A stretch of DNA of 64,000 nt from the NCBI GenBank assembly GCA_037783545.1, contig JBBELK010000316.1, forward strand, positions 186,001-250,000, written 5' to 3'. Shown in pieces: positions 44,801-53,800 of the stretch; position 1 is the stretch's first letter, and each line of letters begins with the position of its first letter. The position numbers were made by a program, and so were the translations under genes. Origin of the DNA: Henricia sp. BOLD:AAB3569 (Eukaryota > Echinodermata > Asteroidea > Spinulosida > Echinasteridae). The notes beneath the pieces are model-generated. The model had not been told where the DNA came from and searched no databases. It was given only the letters and a program-made list of their open reading frames with translations.

Positions 44801-47139
44801 ATGCATTCGCATTAAAATTTTCACATTATTTTCTTTGTAATGTCAAATCATTGTCACAAAAATGTCCTTGTGCTACTCAAGCATTCCTGTAGCCTGCACA
44901 GTGCTGTAAGTTGCCTCCAAGTTGCTTGTAAAAATTGCCTCGTGTGACTAAGGCCTAAGGGCTCGCAGAAAACCAATTTTTTGGGGGGTTTGCAACCTGC
45001 ATGGGTTGAGCTGACCGCTGCATCCGCGCATCTCCTAAACAGCCCTAGAAGTGCCGGGGCTCAGGGAAGCACTTTCGGCAGAGTGGCACACCCTGCCTCA
45101 GTGGCTCTTGCAGTCAGCCTCGTCACAATTTTGACCTTGCAATGTTCTTTCAATGATTCTCTTTGGTTGTTATTGTTTTAGGTCTGCCAGCCTCTGCCAA
45201 CTCTGCCGGAGATCCGTGACAACGTAAAGCGTTGCATGCTCTCACTCAGGTCTGACGTGAAACGAGAACTCAACCCAACCCCTTACAAGGTAATCTTTTT
45301 AAAGATAGTATACATGATTGGTAAACTGTTACAAATAGTTTTATCCTCCTGTGTGATTGAAGATATGCATGATTAAAACCAACCTGAGCAAAAACCAGCT
45401 CCATACTTCGTCTAACTTTTGAGAAAACACTCAAAAAAGGTTTGCAGTAATTTCGCCCCAAAACCACTTCGCCCTGAACCATTTCGCCCTGAACCACGAC
45501 CTGTGCACGAAGTGGTTTTGGGGTGAAGTCGCATTTGTGCGATGTAGTGTTTGGACGAAGTAATTTGGGGCAAAATGGCACCGGGCGAAGTGGTTTGGGG
45601 CGAATGGCACTTGGGCGAAATGGTTTTGGGGCGAATGGAATTTTCGTCTCATGAGACGAAAACTAATTGTTTTACTTATTTCTCAAAGACTATAGCACTT
45701 CAGACAAAACCATTTCAGGGGAAGTTTTCTACGGTCATCATGTTTATATTGTGTAAGTTAGGCGTAAATCTGTGAACATTTCTGATTTTCGAGATTACCA
45801 ATGATGTATACTGCCATTGAAGAATACCAATTTTGTTTAATCATCTAAAAGTACGGCAAACCCCTAATGTGTTTGGGTGTAAGTCCTCACAAGTCCCTGC
45901 AAGTCCTCACAAGTCTCTGTCGGTTTCAAACGTCGCGCTTATGCCGTGTCGAATAAAATTAAATTTAGCACGACGGTAGCACGGCAGTGGTTTCAAACAT
46001 CGAACTTAATTGCAAACTCCCAGTCGAACTTAAATACATCCAACATGGCGGACGAGTCGTGTGCACGTCATGGATGTTGTGCACGTGCGTTTTTCATTCT
46101 TTCCATTGTACGTCGCCATTTTATTATTTTGATGCGCTTCTTTGTTGGTTATTTCTTTACTCACATACGCGCTGCGAGCATGTGCATTCCTAGTTATGAA
46201 CAAAATTGCGGACCAACTTCGAACTGGAATTAAATTTGATACGGCAGAAGCACGACGTTTGAAGCCGAACCGTGCTTGTGCCGCACTAAATTGAGTTAGC
46301 ACGGCAGACCCTGTCGAGCTAAATTGTTCTGCCGTGCCGAATTCATTTTGCCGAGCCAAATGGCTTCAAACGTCGTGCTTGTGCCGTGTCTAATTAAAAA
46401 AATCAAGTTGAATTTAATTCGACACTGCATAAGCGCCACGTTTGAAGCGGGCCTAAGTCCTCGCAAGTCTATCACAAGTTATCACAAGTCCATCACAAGT
46501 CCATCACAAGTCCATCACAAGTCCATCACAAGTCCATCACAAGTCCATCACAAGTCCATCACAAGTCCATCACAAGTCCATCACAAGTCCATCACAAGTC
46601 CATCACAAGTCCATCACAAGTCCATCACAAGTCCATCACAAGTCCATCACAAGTCCATCACAAGTCCATCACAAGTCCTCACAAGTCCTTGCAAGTCCTC
46701 GCAAGTCCTCACAAGTCTCTGCAAGTCCTCACAAGTCCTTGCAAGTCCTCACAAGTCCCTGCAAGTCCTCACAAGTCCCTGCAAGTCCTCACAAGTCCCT
46801 GCAAGTCCCCACAAGTCCCTGCAAGTCCTCACAAGTCCCTGCAAGTCCTCACAAGTCCTCACAAGTCCCTGCAAGTCCCTACAAGTCCTCACAAGTCCCT
46901 ACAAGTCCCTGCAAGTCCTCACAAGTCCCTCACACAATACTGAAGAATACTCAAGCCCAAATCTTTAGCACATGCAAGGACAGTGAAATTGGGAAGATCG
47001 ATTCGCCACTGAGCATGTAACATGTAAATATAATGTTGCATTCTTCGTTATTCCCAATCAGGTATCAGTCAGTCCCAACTTGTACCATTTTCTGCACGAC
47101 TTATGGCAAGAAAGCCTCCCTATTGGCCAGCTGTGTTGA
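35846..47139 (+). CDS. NAPRT: Nicotinate phosphoribosyltransferase, 13 coding exons, complete
   Basis: NAPRT joins nicotinic acid to PRPP, with ATP hydrolysis, to make nicotinate mononucleotide, the first step of the Preiss-Handler NAD route in the cytosol. Exons: 35846-36104, 36253-36463, 36832-36962, 37444-37559, 38608-38798, 40023-40163, 40450-40534, 41215-41295, 42259-42361, 43381-43466, 44383-44454, 45182-45289, 47062-47139. All phases agree, giving 553 residues (human 538). Hallmarks are [15 protein letters not shown] near residue 28, [35 protein letters not shown], and GTNAHS with H224 as the expected phosphorylated histidine. Further along are RIDSGDL (D329-L333), [11 protein letters not shown] and [11 protein letters not shown]. 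The first coding exon follows a splice-acceptor-like tract ending at 35830, so the promoter and a non-coding first exon should lie upstream. Almost every intron carries a transposable-element remnant, but no coding damage was seen. Confidence 0.97.
36624..36772. mobile_element. Intact MITE in NAPRT intron 2
   Basis: The inverted ends are CCGTATCGAATAGCCGCCAT and GGCCGCTATTCGATACGG, about 150 bp overall. It is the same family as the interrupted copy at 30390-30685. A fragment is at 33320-33360. Confidence 0.88.
36990..37330. mobile_element. R1 fragment next to ACGGCA/GTCGTGC-word element
   Basis: Bases 36990-37095 are R1. From 37097 a GGCCCGTTTCAAA end leads into CGTGCTTGTGTCGTGTCGAA and inverted copies of the same words, the family also seen at 45919-46455. 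It fills NAPRT intron 3. Confidence 0.75.
37970..38362. mobile_element. Element with GATCCCGAGCTCGGGATC words
   Basis: GTTTACA near 37979 and TGTAAAC near 38350 form weak inverted ends. Bases 38195-38350 are a series of palindromic GATCCCGAGCTCGGGATC-like words. A C-run is at 38118-38128. The left boundary is uncertain. Confidence 0.5.
38818..39100 (+). repeat. R3 repeat and tRNA-derived SINE head
   Basis: Bases 38818-38940 are R3. From 38944 there is an A box (TGGCCGAGCGGTC), a B box (GGTTCGATTCCGG) and the SINE body GCCCTTGAGCAAGGCACTCA, truncated by about 39100. Confidence 0.75.
39165..39595. mobile_element. Inverted pair of tRNA-like SINE arms bounded by inverted repeats
   Basis: Bases 39210-39290 (minus) and 39395-39500 (plus) carry the same tRNA-like segment (GGTTCGAATCCCACC; CACTATGAAAAAC against GTTTTTCATAGTG). 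The plus arm is bounded by AGCTTGCGTCGGGGAG at 39370 and CTCCCCGACGCAAGCT at 39560. The tRNA-like part lacks a paired acceptor stem. Confidence 0.75.
39664..39914. mobile_element. 250-bp MITE with near-perfect 27-bp inverted ends
   Basis: The ends TGGGTCTTTCTATAAATTAG and CTAATTTATAGAAAGACCCA are exact inverses. A second inner pair is GTGTCCCCCGTTACA and TGTAACGGGGGACAC. It lies in NAPRT intron 5, about 110 bp before exon 6. Confidence 0.92.
40258..40345 (-). repeat. Tc1-like transposase tail fragment
   Basis: On the minus strand it reads GTGGCACACCCTGCCTCAGT and GGCTCTTACA, matching the array at 25680. It lies in NAPRT intron 6. Confidence 0.7.
40560..40625 (+). repeat. tRNA-like SINE remnant
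   Basis: CATCTGCCCTGTGAGTCGGA is followed by a B box GGATTCGAATCC and the 3' stem ACGAGGCAC. The 5' half of the same family (GTGCCTCGTAGCTCGGCTGG) is at 58069. Confidence 0.6.
41346..41465. mobile_element. Short MITE in NAPRT intron 8
   Basis: The ends GGATTAAAAGTAGGTTTGG and CCAAACCTACTTTTAATCC are exact inverses, about 115 bp apart. Confidence 0.85.
41723..42215 (+). mobile_element. Inverted-repeat element with TTCGCCCC core, copy 1
   Basis: The ends AAAGGCAGTATACATCATTGG and CCAATCATGTGTTCTGCCTTT are inverted with a few mismatches. The core 41885-42060 is a run of CACTTCGCCCCAAAA/TTCAGGGCGAA words. An inverted sister copy is at 45300-45830. Confidence 0.88.
43552..44175. repeat. SINE nested inside another SINE, NAPRT intron 10
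   Basis: A plus-strand SINE-2 head (TGACGGAGCGGTCTAG at 43569) and body (GGTAGTGGGTTCGAATCCC at 43950 onward) are separated by a minus-strand copy of the first SINE family (about 43590-43937). The inserted copy has its (ATT)n tail at the left and its A box (CCACTCGGCCACGG) at the right. Confidence 0.85.
44590..45135 (+). repeat. Tc1-like relic interrupted by a TTGC-word MITE, NAPRT intron 11
   Basis: Bases 44595-44735 and 44960-45135 match 60645-60990 (AACTTGTGGATAACAAGGCA; ATTCCCACAGCAATGAAATG; the transposase tail [18 protein letters not shown]). Between them, 44742-44960 is an inverted-repeat element (CCATGTCACACGAGG and CCTCGTGTGACTAAGG ends) rich in TTGC/GCAA words. Confidence 0.8.
45300..45830 (-). 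mobile_element. Inverted-repeat element with TTCGCCCC core, copy 2
   Basis: Inverted relative to 41723-42215 and similar along its whole length. The ends are AGTATACATGATTGGTAAAC and ACCAATGATGTATACTGCC. The core 45450-45650 is rearranged relative to copy 1. It starts only about 11 bp after the end of NAPRT exon 12. Confidence 0.88.
45885..46932 (+). repeat. AAGTCC minisatellite split by an ACGGCA-word element
   Basis: Bases 46475-46675 are about 17 perfect 11-bp TCCATCACAAG units. Bases 46675-46932 are about 12 units of the 20-bp form CCTCACAAGTCCCTGCAAGT. A short stub of the 20-bp form lies at 45885-45918. Bases 45919-46455 between them are an inverted-repeat element (GGTTTCAAACGTCGCGCTTA at one end, ACGTTTGAAGCGGGCC at the other), the family seen at 37097. 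All open frames here are repeat-derived. Confidence 0.9.
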
Positions 47140-47933
47140 AGTACCACCAGTAACAGCCAATCAGCAAAGAGGCCTTATCTCCCATGAACTGTAGTTCAAC
47201 CATTTTGGGTTGAATAGTCGGGTATGGTTTGTCGAGTCTAGTAATTTTGAACCATAGCAAAGGACATGGTTGAACTGTTCACTGGTACCCATATATGCTA
47301 CCATGAATTGTTGCAGCGATCGGCTGGTAATCACCACTCCTATCTAGAAACATGCACGCACAGAGATAAAAGTGCATGGGTGTGATAACATTCTGATTAA
47401 AGTGATATTTAACTGTTATCACTGCTAGATTAAACTTGCCCGAAAATCTATGAAATTGAAACACATTTAAAATCAGGATTATATAATTGATATAAAATTT
47501 GTATCAAATAAGCATATTATGACTAAATCGCATCTATTTTTTTGTTTTTTTTAGAAACAAATATTTAGCACTATGATATGTACTTGTACGATTGTCAATT
47601 GTCGACTGCTGCCATACTTGCGTATGGATTTTATGAGTATGAGGATGTCTAGTCATTACTTAATTCTCTTTTGATTTTGTTTTTCATTCTGTAAAGACCC
47701 ATTGCACTTGCGGCCATGACAGCGGGCAGTCACATTAGGCACGTTGTTGATCTGTTCTCATTTAAATATGAAAACCTACCCCCTGTCATGGCTGTCGGTG
47801 CAAAGGACTTATTCTTTGCAAAACGTGTGGCATGTTTGTAAAAATACAGTGAATTTTTTGTCTTTCGGTGATCTAAAGCAACATTTTGCCATTTCATTTT
47901 AATATTGTAATGTTTTCCTCAACTCAGATTTGG

Positions 47934-48490
47934 GTCTTTCACGGTAATAGACAGCCGAAGTGTGACGTAGGTTGCCATAGTAATTGGCTCTAAACATCAT
48001 GGTCGTCAGAAAAAGTACCATTGCAAAAGCACAGGGACACGGTTCAGTGATTTGTAGTGTAGAGCCAATTGCCTAGGCAACTAACAAAAGATGACGTATT
48101 TACTTCGGCAGTCTTTGGGGTACATTTCTGTGACATACAGTTCACTTCAAATGTCTTAATTTTATCTTTATATTATGCAGCTAAACTATAGTCCTACAAC
48201 ATACATTTCTGAAAACCCCGTGCACAAATGTTCACTTATACGTATGTAACAAAGACAGAAACAAATGTCACAATTGGTCTGTCTACACTACGTACGTAAA
48301 GGGGGAAATTTGTACACAAGCTTTTCAAAAATGTATGTTGTGACAGCAATTTCTTACCTTTTTGGGCAAAAGTTGTCTCCTGAGAACCGTACAAGGACAT
48401 TTCTTTAATTTTGAGATAAACTGAAAACATCTAAAAGGAATTATTGACTTATTTTTCAAATGTACCCCATTACTGTGGAAAGACCCATTT
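47934..48490. mobile_element. MITE with TGGGTCTTTC ends
   Basis: TTTGGGTCTTTCACGGTAAT and ATTACTGTGGAAAGACCCA are inverted with a few mismatches. Inner parts match, inverted, the open-frame-containing repeat at 13200-13290. Confidence 0.7.
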
Positions 48491-48731
48491 ATGTAACTTT
48501 AATAACCAGTGACATACCCAAGTTTACTAAAATATTGGAATTTGGATATACCACTGTTTAGTTACAAATTTTTTTATGTTACAGAAATGTGGAATTAACT
48601 ACTCTGATGTACTTTTAGCACTTGATCTAATTGCTCGGACAATCTTAAATGTTAAAAAAATTATCGCTGTTCGAATGTACCAAACTATTTGTAAGATTAA
48701 TTGTACTAATACAGAAAAGTACTAAGACTTC

Positions 48732-48737
48732 AATAAA
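48732..48737 (+). terminator. Candidate NAPRT poly(A) signal
   Basis: AATAAA about 1.6 kb after the stop; another lies at 49431-49436. The distance is long and part of the interval is transposon-derived, so a nearer non-canonical signal is possible. Confidence 0.35.
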
Positions 48738-48841
48738 TATTTCATAAATCTGTTCTATATGATTTTAAACTCATTTTACATATGAATAATGAAAGGCCAT
48801 AATTTTACAAAACCACAAATGCTTTATAGTAATGTTTATAG

Positions 48842-49010
48842 TTTAAAGGTGGTCAACTTGTTTGGTAATTACCCTCCAAAAAAATAATTTATTATCTAAA
48901 TTATTTTCTGAATTATTATCTAAAAATTTACTTGTTATCAAGATGGTAATGGTAGTAATCATCCTGTGAAATTATTTCGTCTGAATGCCCCCATTCATGA
49001 GAAAAATTAC
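48842..49010 (+). repeat. 3'-flank repeat shared with POLR3K
   Basis: Second copy of the sequence at 18929-19070, again in the sense orientation of the upstream gene. Confidence 0.8.
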
Positions 49011-49479
49011 AAAATTATTTGAATCTCCAAAGTTGAGCCATTCATTCATGCACAAAAACCGTACTTTGATTTTTCATGTTTTCTGAAGTATTCTGCATCT
49101 ATGTGGCTGAAATTTCTACAAGGTATTTTTCTCGACGTATGCTTTCAATTACCAGTGGAAATCATGCCGTTTTTAACAGTTTATAAAACGAGTATAATAC
49201 CTTTAAAAGTATTATTTAGCTTAGGTTTATTATATGTCGGTAATATTATCAGCTATGAAAAATTATTTCTTCGTGACAACACGTATTTTAGTTGAAACAT
49301 TTTTCCAAATATAAAAAGTACTTTTGCAATAATTAATAACAGAAATATTTGCTATATGTGTAGTACTCGCTACTCTGTGTAGTTGTACTGAAATTAGATG
49401 GAAATTTGTATATATTTTTTTTCTTAATATAATAAAAGAAGTATTGTTTAATGTGAGTCAAAATATTGAGTCTTTGTTA

Positions 49480-50265
49480 GTGTTGTAAAGACTCGAACCT
49501 CAAATGACTTGACTTGACTTGAGACTCGAACCTCAAATGACTTGACTTGAGACTCGAACCTCAAATGACTTGACTTGAGACTCGAACCTCGAATGACTTT
49601 ACTTGACTTGAGACTCAAACCTCAAATGACTTGACCTGACTTGACTTGACTTGAGACTCGAACCTCAAATGACTTGACTTGACTTGAGACTCAAACCTCA
49701 AATGACTTGACTTGAGACTCGAACCTCAAATGACTTGACCTGACTTGAGACTCGAGCCTCAAATGACTTGACTTGACTTGAGACTCGAACCTCAAATGAC
49801 TTTACTTGACTTGAGACTCGAGCCTTATTAAATGACTTGACTTGAGACTCGAACCTCAAATGACTTGACTTGACTTGAGACTCGAACCTCAAATGACTTT
49901 ACTTGACTTGAAACTCGAGCCTTATTAAATGACTTTACTTGACTTGACTCGGACTTGTACATTTTTTGACTCGGGGTCTGCCAAAAATGAAATTGAACTT
50001 GTATGCATGTTTTGGGGTCATTTTGAGGACCGAACTGTATTTCGGCACTATAAGCTTTCTTTTAACATGGAGCATTCAGGCCATAACAACAAGATAAGCT
50101 TTAGCGTTTCGGCTCATATTGAAATTAGCTTGACTGAACAAATTCATTGTTGTGACTACTTGACTTGACTTGACTTGACTTGGAACTCGAAGGCAGTTAT
50201 TGACTTGACTTGACTTGGGACTCCAAGGCAGTTTGACAATTGACTTGACTTGGGACTTGAGCAGA
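49480..50265 (+). repeat. About 28-bp minisatellite (GACTTGACTTGAGACTCGAA)
   Basis: The unit is GACTTGACTTGAGACTCGAA plus CCTCAAAT, with variable numbers of the GACTT pentamer, repeated about 14 times over 49480-49960. Bases 50150-50265 are a second cluster after a non-repeat insert (49960-50150). Confidence 0.92.
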
Positions 50266-50809
50266 GGGAGACTCGTTACAAACGTTTTTATATGTGTCTT
50301 TTTATGTTAGCCATCCATATGTTTCAGAAGACCCGCAAAATCCACAGATTTTGCGTTAAGTGAATGATAAAAATGATCGTGCACGCTCATTTGTTTTCAC
50401 ATGACACCACGAGTTGTTAATTTTCTACAGAAAAGTATTTTTTTAGACAGGAAAACATTTTGTCTATCAACACTATAATAAGTAAGGCTTTTCCTGTCAA
50501 CTCATGAACTAAGATTTTCGACAATGATACAATAATTGACCTTTAAGTTAAAGGGGCAATCACAGAGTGCAGTATTCTGGGGTCGAGGTGAATGGCCGAT
50601 GTGTACGAGGTCGTTGATAGTTCAATGGTAACCAAAGGTATCTTTCAAGGCGAATTCCATTGAACACGTGCTGTAGTATCGCAGGGGACCAGCGTACAAT
50701 TAATAATGTGCAGTCTGCGTATTTTGCATGTGAAGGAGTGATTTTTCGTATAAATTTCTCCCTTTTTTCAACGGCTTTATCATGAATAAATGACAAAACA
50801 TCACTCCCA

Positions 50810-53800
50810 ATGGCTTCTGTACATTTTGTTGTACATCCACTCCCTGGAACAGAGGAAGAACTAAACGAAAGGTGGGTGAATTTGGCTTGCATAAGTTACG
50901 ACAATCTTCGAACTTGGCCCGAGAATTTACCGCAGCACTGCACTGTGTGCATCTGCGCGGGTCGGTCACCGGTCGTTGAACGCGGTCGACCGCCGGCGGC
51001 TATGACGAAAGGCCGGTGATATACACGTGATACATAACCCACGAACACGGAAAAAGAAAGTGCTGAATTTCCCTTTGTTAAGTTGATCATTAGTTTTCAT
51101 CCAATTAATACGTTAAAAAGAATCAGTGAGTGCAGATTTGACAGAAAAATTTAAATTTTGGAGTGGAAAATTGTTAAGATTTTCGTTAGAAATTTTTTTT
51201 TTCACCCACCAGCCTCAATCAATACGGTCATACTATTTACATGATTTACCGTCAACTGCCGTTACCTGCATACTGTCAATGGTTACTTTTAGAAGGCTAA
51301 AAGTGTTTATTTGACGTTTATATTGGGACGTTATCATTTTGATGTTACACTTTTAGCCTTTTGAACCCCTATTCGTTGTGTTGAATTTTCCTGCACGACA
51401 AGATGGCGGCCTTTTTGCAAAGTGAAATTTGACATTGAAAAACTTACCATGGAAGTCCCTGGAATCTCCAGAATTTTGTACCGTGGTCTATTCTCCCCGA
51501 TGATTCTTTTAAACAGGAAAAAAACTAGTCCAACGTCATTTTTCTTGACATTTTCCGAGCATATTAACCAATTATTGCAAAGATATACCGCCCTCTTGTG
51601 GTCACCTCATTGTACTGCAGTGACGTCATACAATGAGGTGACCACAAGAGGGCGGTATATCTCTACCCTGGTTGGTTGTGCGCGTTTGAGTATTACATCC
51701 CGCTATTCTCTTCAGTATGCTCGGAAAATGTCAAGAAAAATGACGTTGGACTAGTTTTTTTCCTGTTTAAAAGAATCATCGGGGAGAATAGACCACGGTA
51801 CAAAATTCTGGAGATACCAGGGACTTCCATGGTAAGTTTTTCAATGTTTAATTTTGACTGTAAGGTCAAATTTCACTTTGCAGAAAGGCCGCCATCTTGG
51901 TCGTGCAGGAAAATTCAACAACGAATAGGGGTTCAAAAGGTAAGGGGCTAAAAGTGTAACATCAAAATGATAACGTCCCAATATAAACGTCAAATAAACA
52001 CTTTTGGCCTTCTAAAAGTAGTCAATGGTCCTCCCCAGGCCGTCACCGGCCTTTCCCGCAACAAAAAGAAGGAAATTGTAGGCCTAGCCAAAAAGAAATA
52101 TAAAACAAATGGATTTTCTTTAAACCGTCAGGAGCGCTCGGTAATCATCTTGTACACGATGAGTCAGGTGATGCCACTATTCATTAGGGATGGTTTCTTG
52201 CAAATAGCATTGTGTTAAGCGTTTTGTATGTGCGCACACAAAATGGAGCACACCCCTCGTTCATTATAAACCCTAACTCCCTAGGGTGCGTGCATTGATT
52301 TTCGAGGATTGAGGAGTGTTACTATAGTTAATGGTTTGACCCATAGCAATGAGCAATATGGGTGCCACCGTGCGCCACGCAAAGCAAACTCACGAAAAGT
52401 AGAATTAGGAGCCTTATTTTGTCATTTTAAGCCAGATTTACATAACCGCCTTCCTGGAACGCCTGAATACCGCAAGCTTAGGGGCTGCATTGAAGATTGC
52501 GTTGTGCTCACACATGCTCACTTCCATTGTTAAGCATAATCGGAACCATGTGGTCCGTAGCCATACCATGGACACATATGGCTCTGTGTGGACAATGGCA
52601 AGTGCGCCCTCTATAGGCACAGGATAGCAATAATCAAGCAATCACACTGCTGGCCGGCCGTACGTACGTGCGTGCGTCACTGCAAACCGCCCACAAAATA
52701 TGGACGATTTGATGAAAAAAAAACACCACAAAATTAAGACACTAAACACATACGTGCTTTACAAAATGGACATTTTAATTTGTTAATCTTGTACATGAAA
52801 TAGACCTTAAAGTAACAACAAAAATCTTGCCAAAACGATGTTTTTGGAGCTGGGAAAAGGGCTTACAAAATGGGCTAAATACCGAGTCCACACCATACAC
52901 ATGCATGATATGGGGCTAGCGAGTTACGGTGGACACTTTTCGTGCGTTGAGCGGAGCAAATCGGGACCTCCGTTTAACTCGAACTCTGGATACCTCAAAG
53001 TTTTCGTCCATTCCCTTAAGTTTCGACTTAACGAGATTTTACTGTAGTTACACAATTATTTGGTTTATATCTAGTTCCACAATTATTTGGTTTATATCTA
53101 GTTCCACAATTATTTGGTTTATATCTAGTACATAATTATTTGGTTTATATCTAGTTACACATTTATTTGGCTTATATCTAGTTACACATTTATTTGGCTT
53201 ATTTATATCTAGTTACACATTTATTTGGCTTATGTATATCTAGTTACACAATTATTTGGTTTATATCTAGTTACACAATTATTTGGTTTATATCTAGTTA
53301 CACATTTATTTGGCTTATATCTAGTTACACAATTATTTGGTTTATATCTAGTTACACAATTATTTGGTTTATATCTAGTTACACAATTATTTGGTTTATA
53401 TCTAGTTATTTGGTTTATATCTAGTTACACAATTATTTGGTTTATATCTAATTACACAATTATTTGGCTTATATCTAGTTACACATTTATTTGGCTTATA
53501 TCTAATTACACATTTCTTTGGCTTCTATCTCGTTCAAATGTATAGTCCAGGCATAAAGATAAAAACTTCAAAATGTAAAGTTTATAATCTAAATAAATTA
53601 GAATGTTTTATTGTTAATTTTAACATTTTAAAGTTAGAAAGTTAAAAACAGTAAAACCTGTTATTAAGGCCACCTGTCTATAGTGGCCACCATTCTTTGG
53701 TCCCAAATGCCATTTGTATAATGCTTTTAAAAGTAACCTCTATAAAGAGGCCACCTGTTTATAGTGGCCAGTTTTTTTACAGCTTAAGCGTCTACCTTGC

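Larger units (their letters stand above)
47140..50809. other. NAPRT 3' flank and UBR5 upstream region
   Basis: No coding exon is seen. It contains the shared repeat 47700-47830, a 556-bp MITE (47934-48490), the 3'-flank repeat (48842-49010), poly(A) candidates, an R1 fragment near 49060-49125 and the ACTTG minisatellite (49480-50265). The UBR5 promoter is probably within 50270-50809, which has no repeat I recognise. Confidence 0.55.

Noticed and set aside
46324..46968. A 214-residue open frame, the longest in the window, with overlapping long frames in other phases
   Set aside because: It is a translation of 11- and 20-bp tandem repeats inside NAPRT intron 12; two other frames read through as well, as expected of a stop-free repeat.
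49698..49892. Minus-strand repetitive open frame
   Set aside because: Translation of the ACTTG minisatellite.
53194..53545. Hydrophobic repetitive open frames ([13 protein letters not shown])
   Set aside because: Translation of the 27-bp minisatellite in two frames; no start context or family match.
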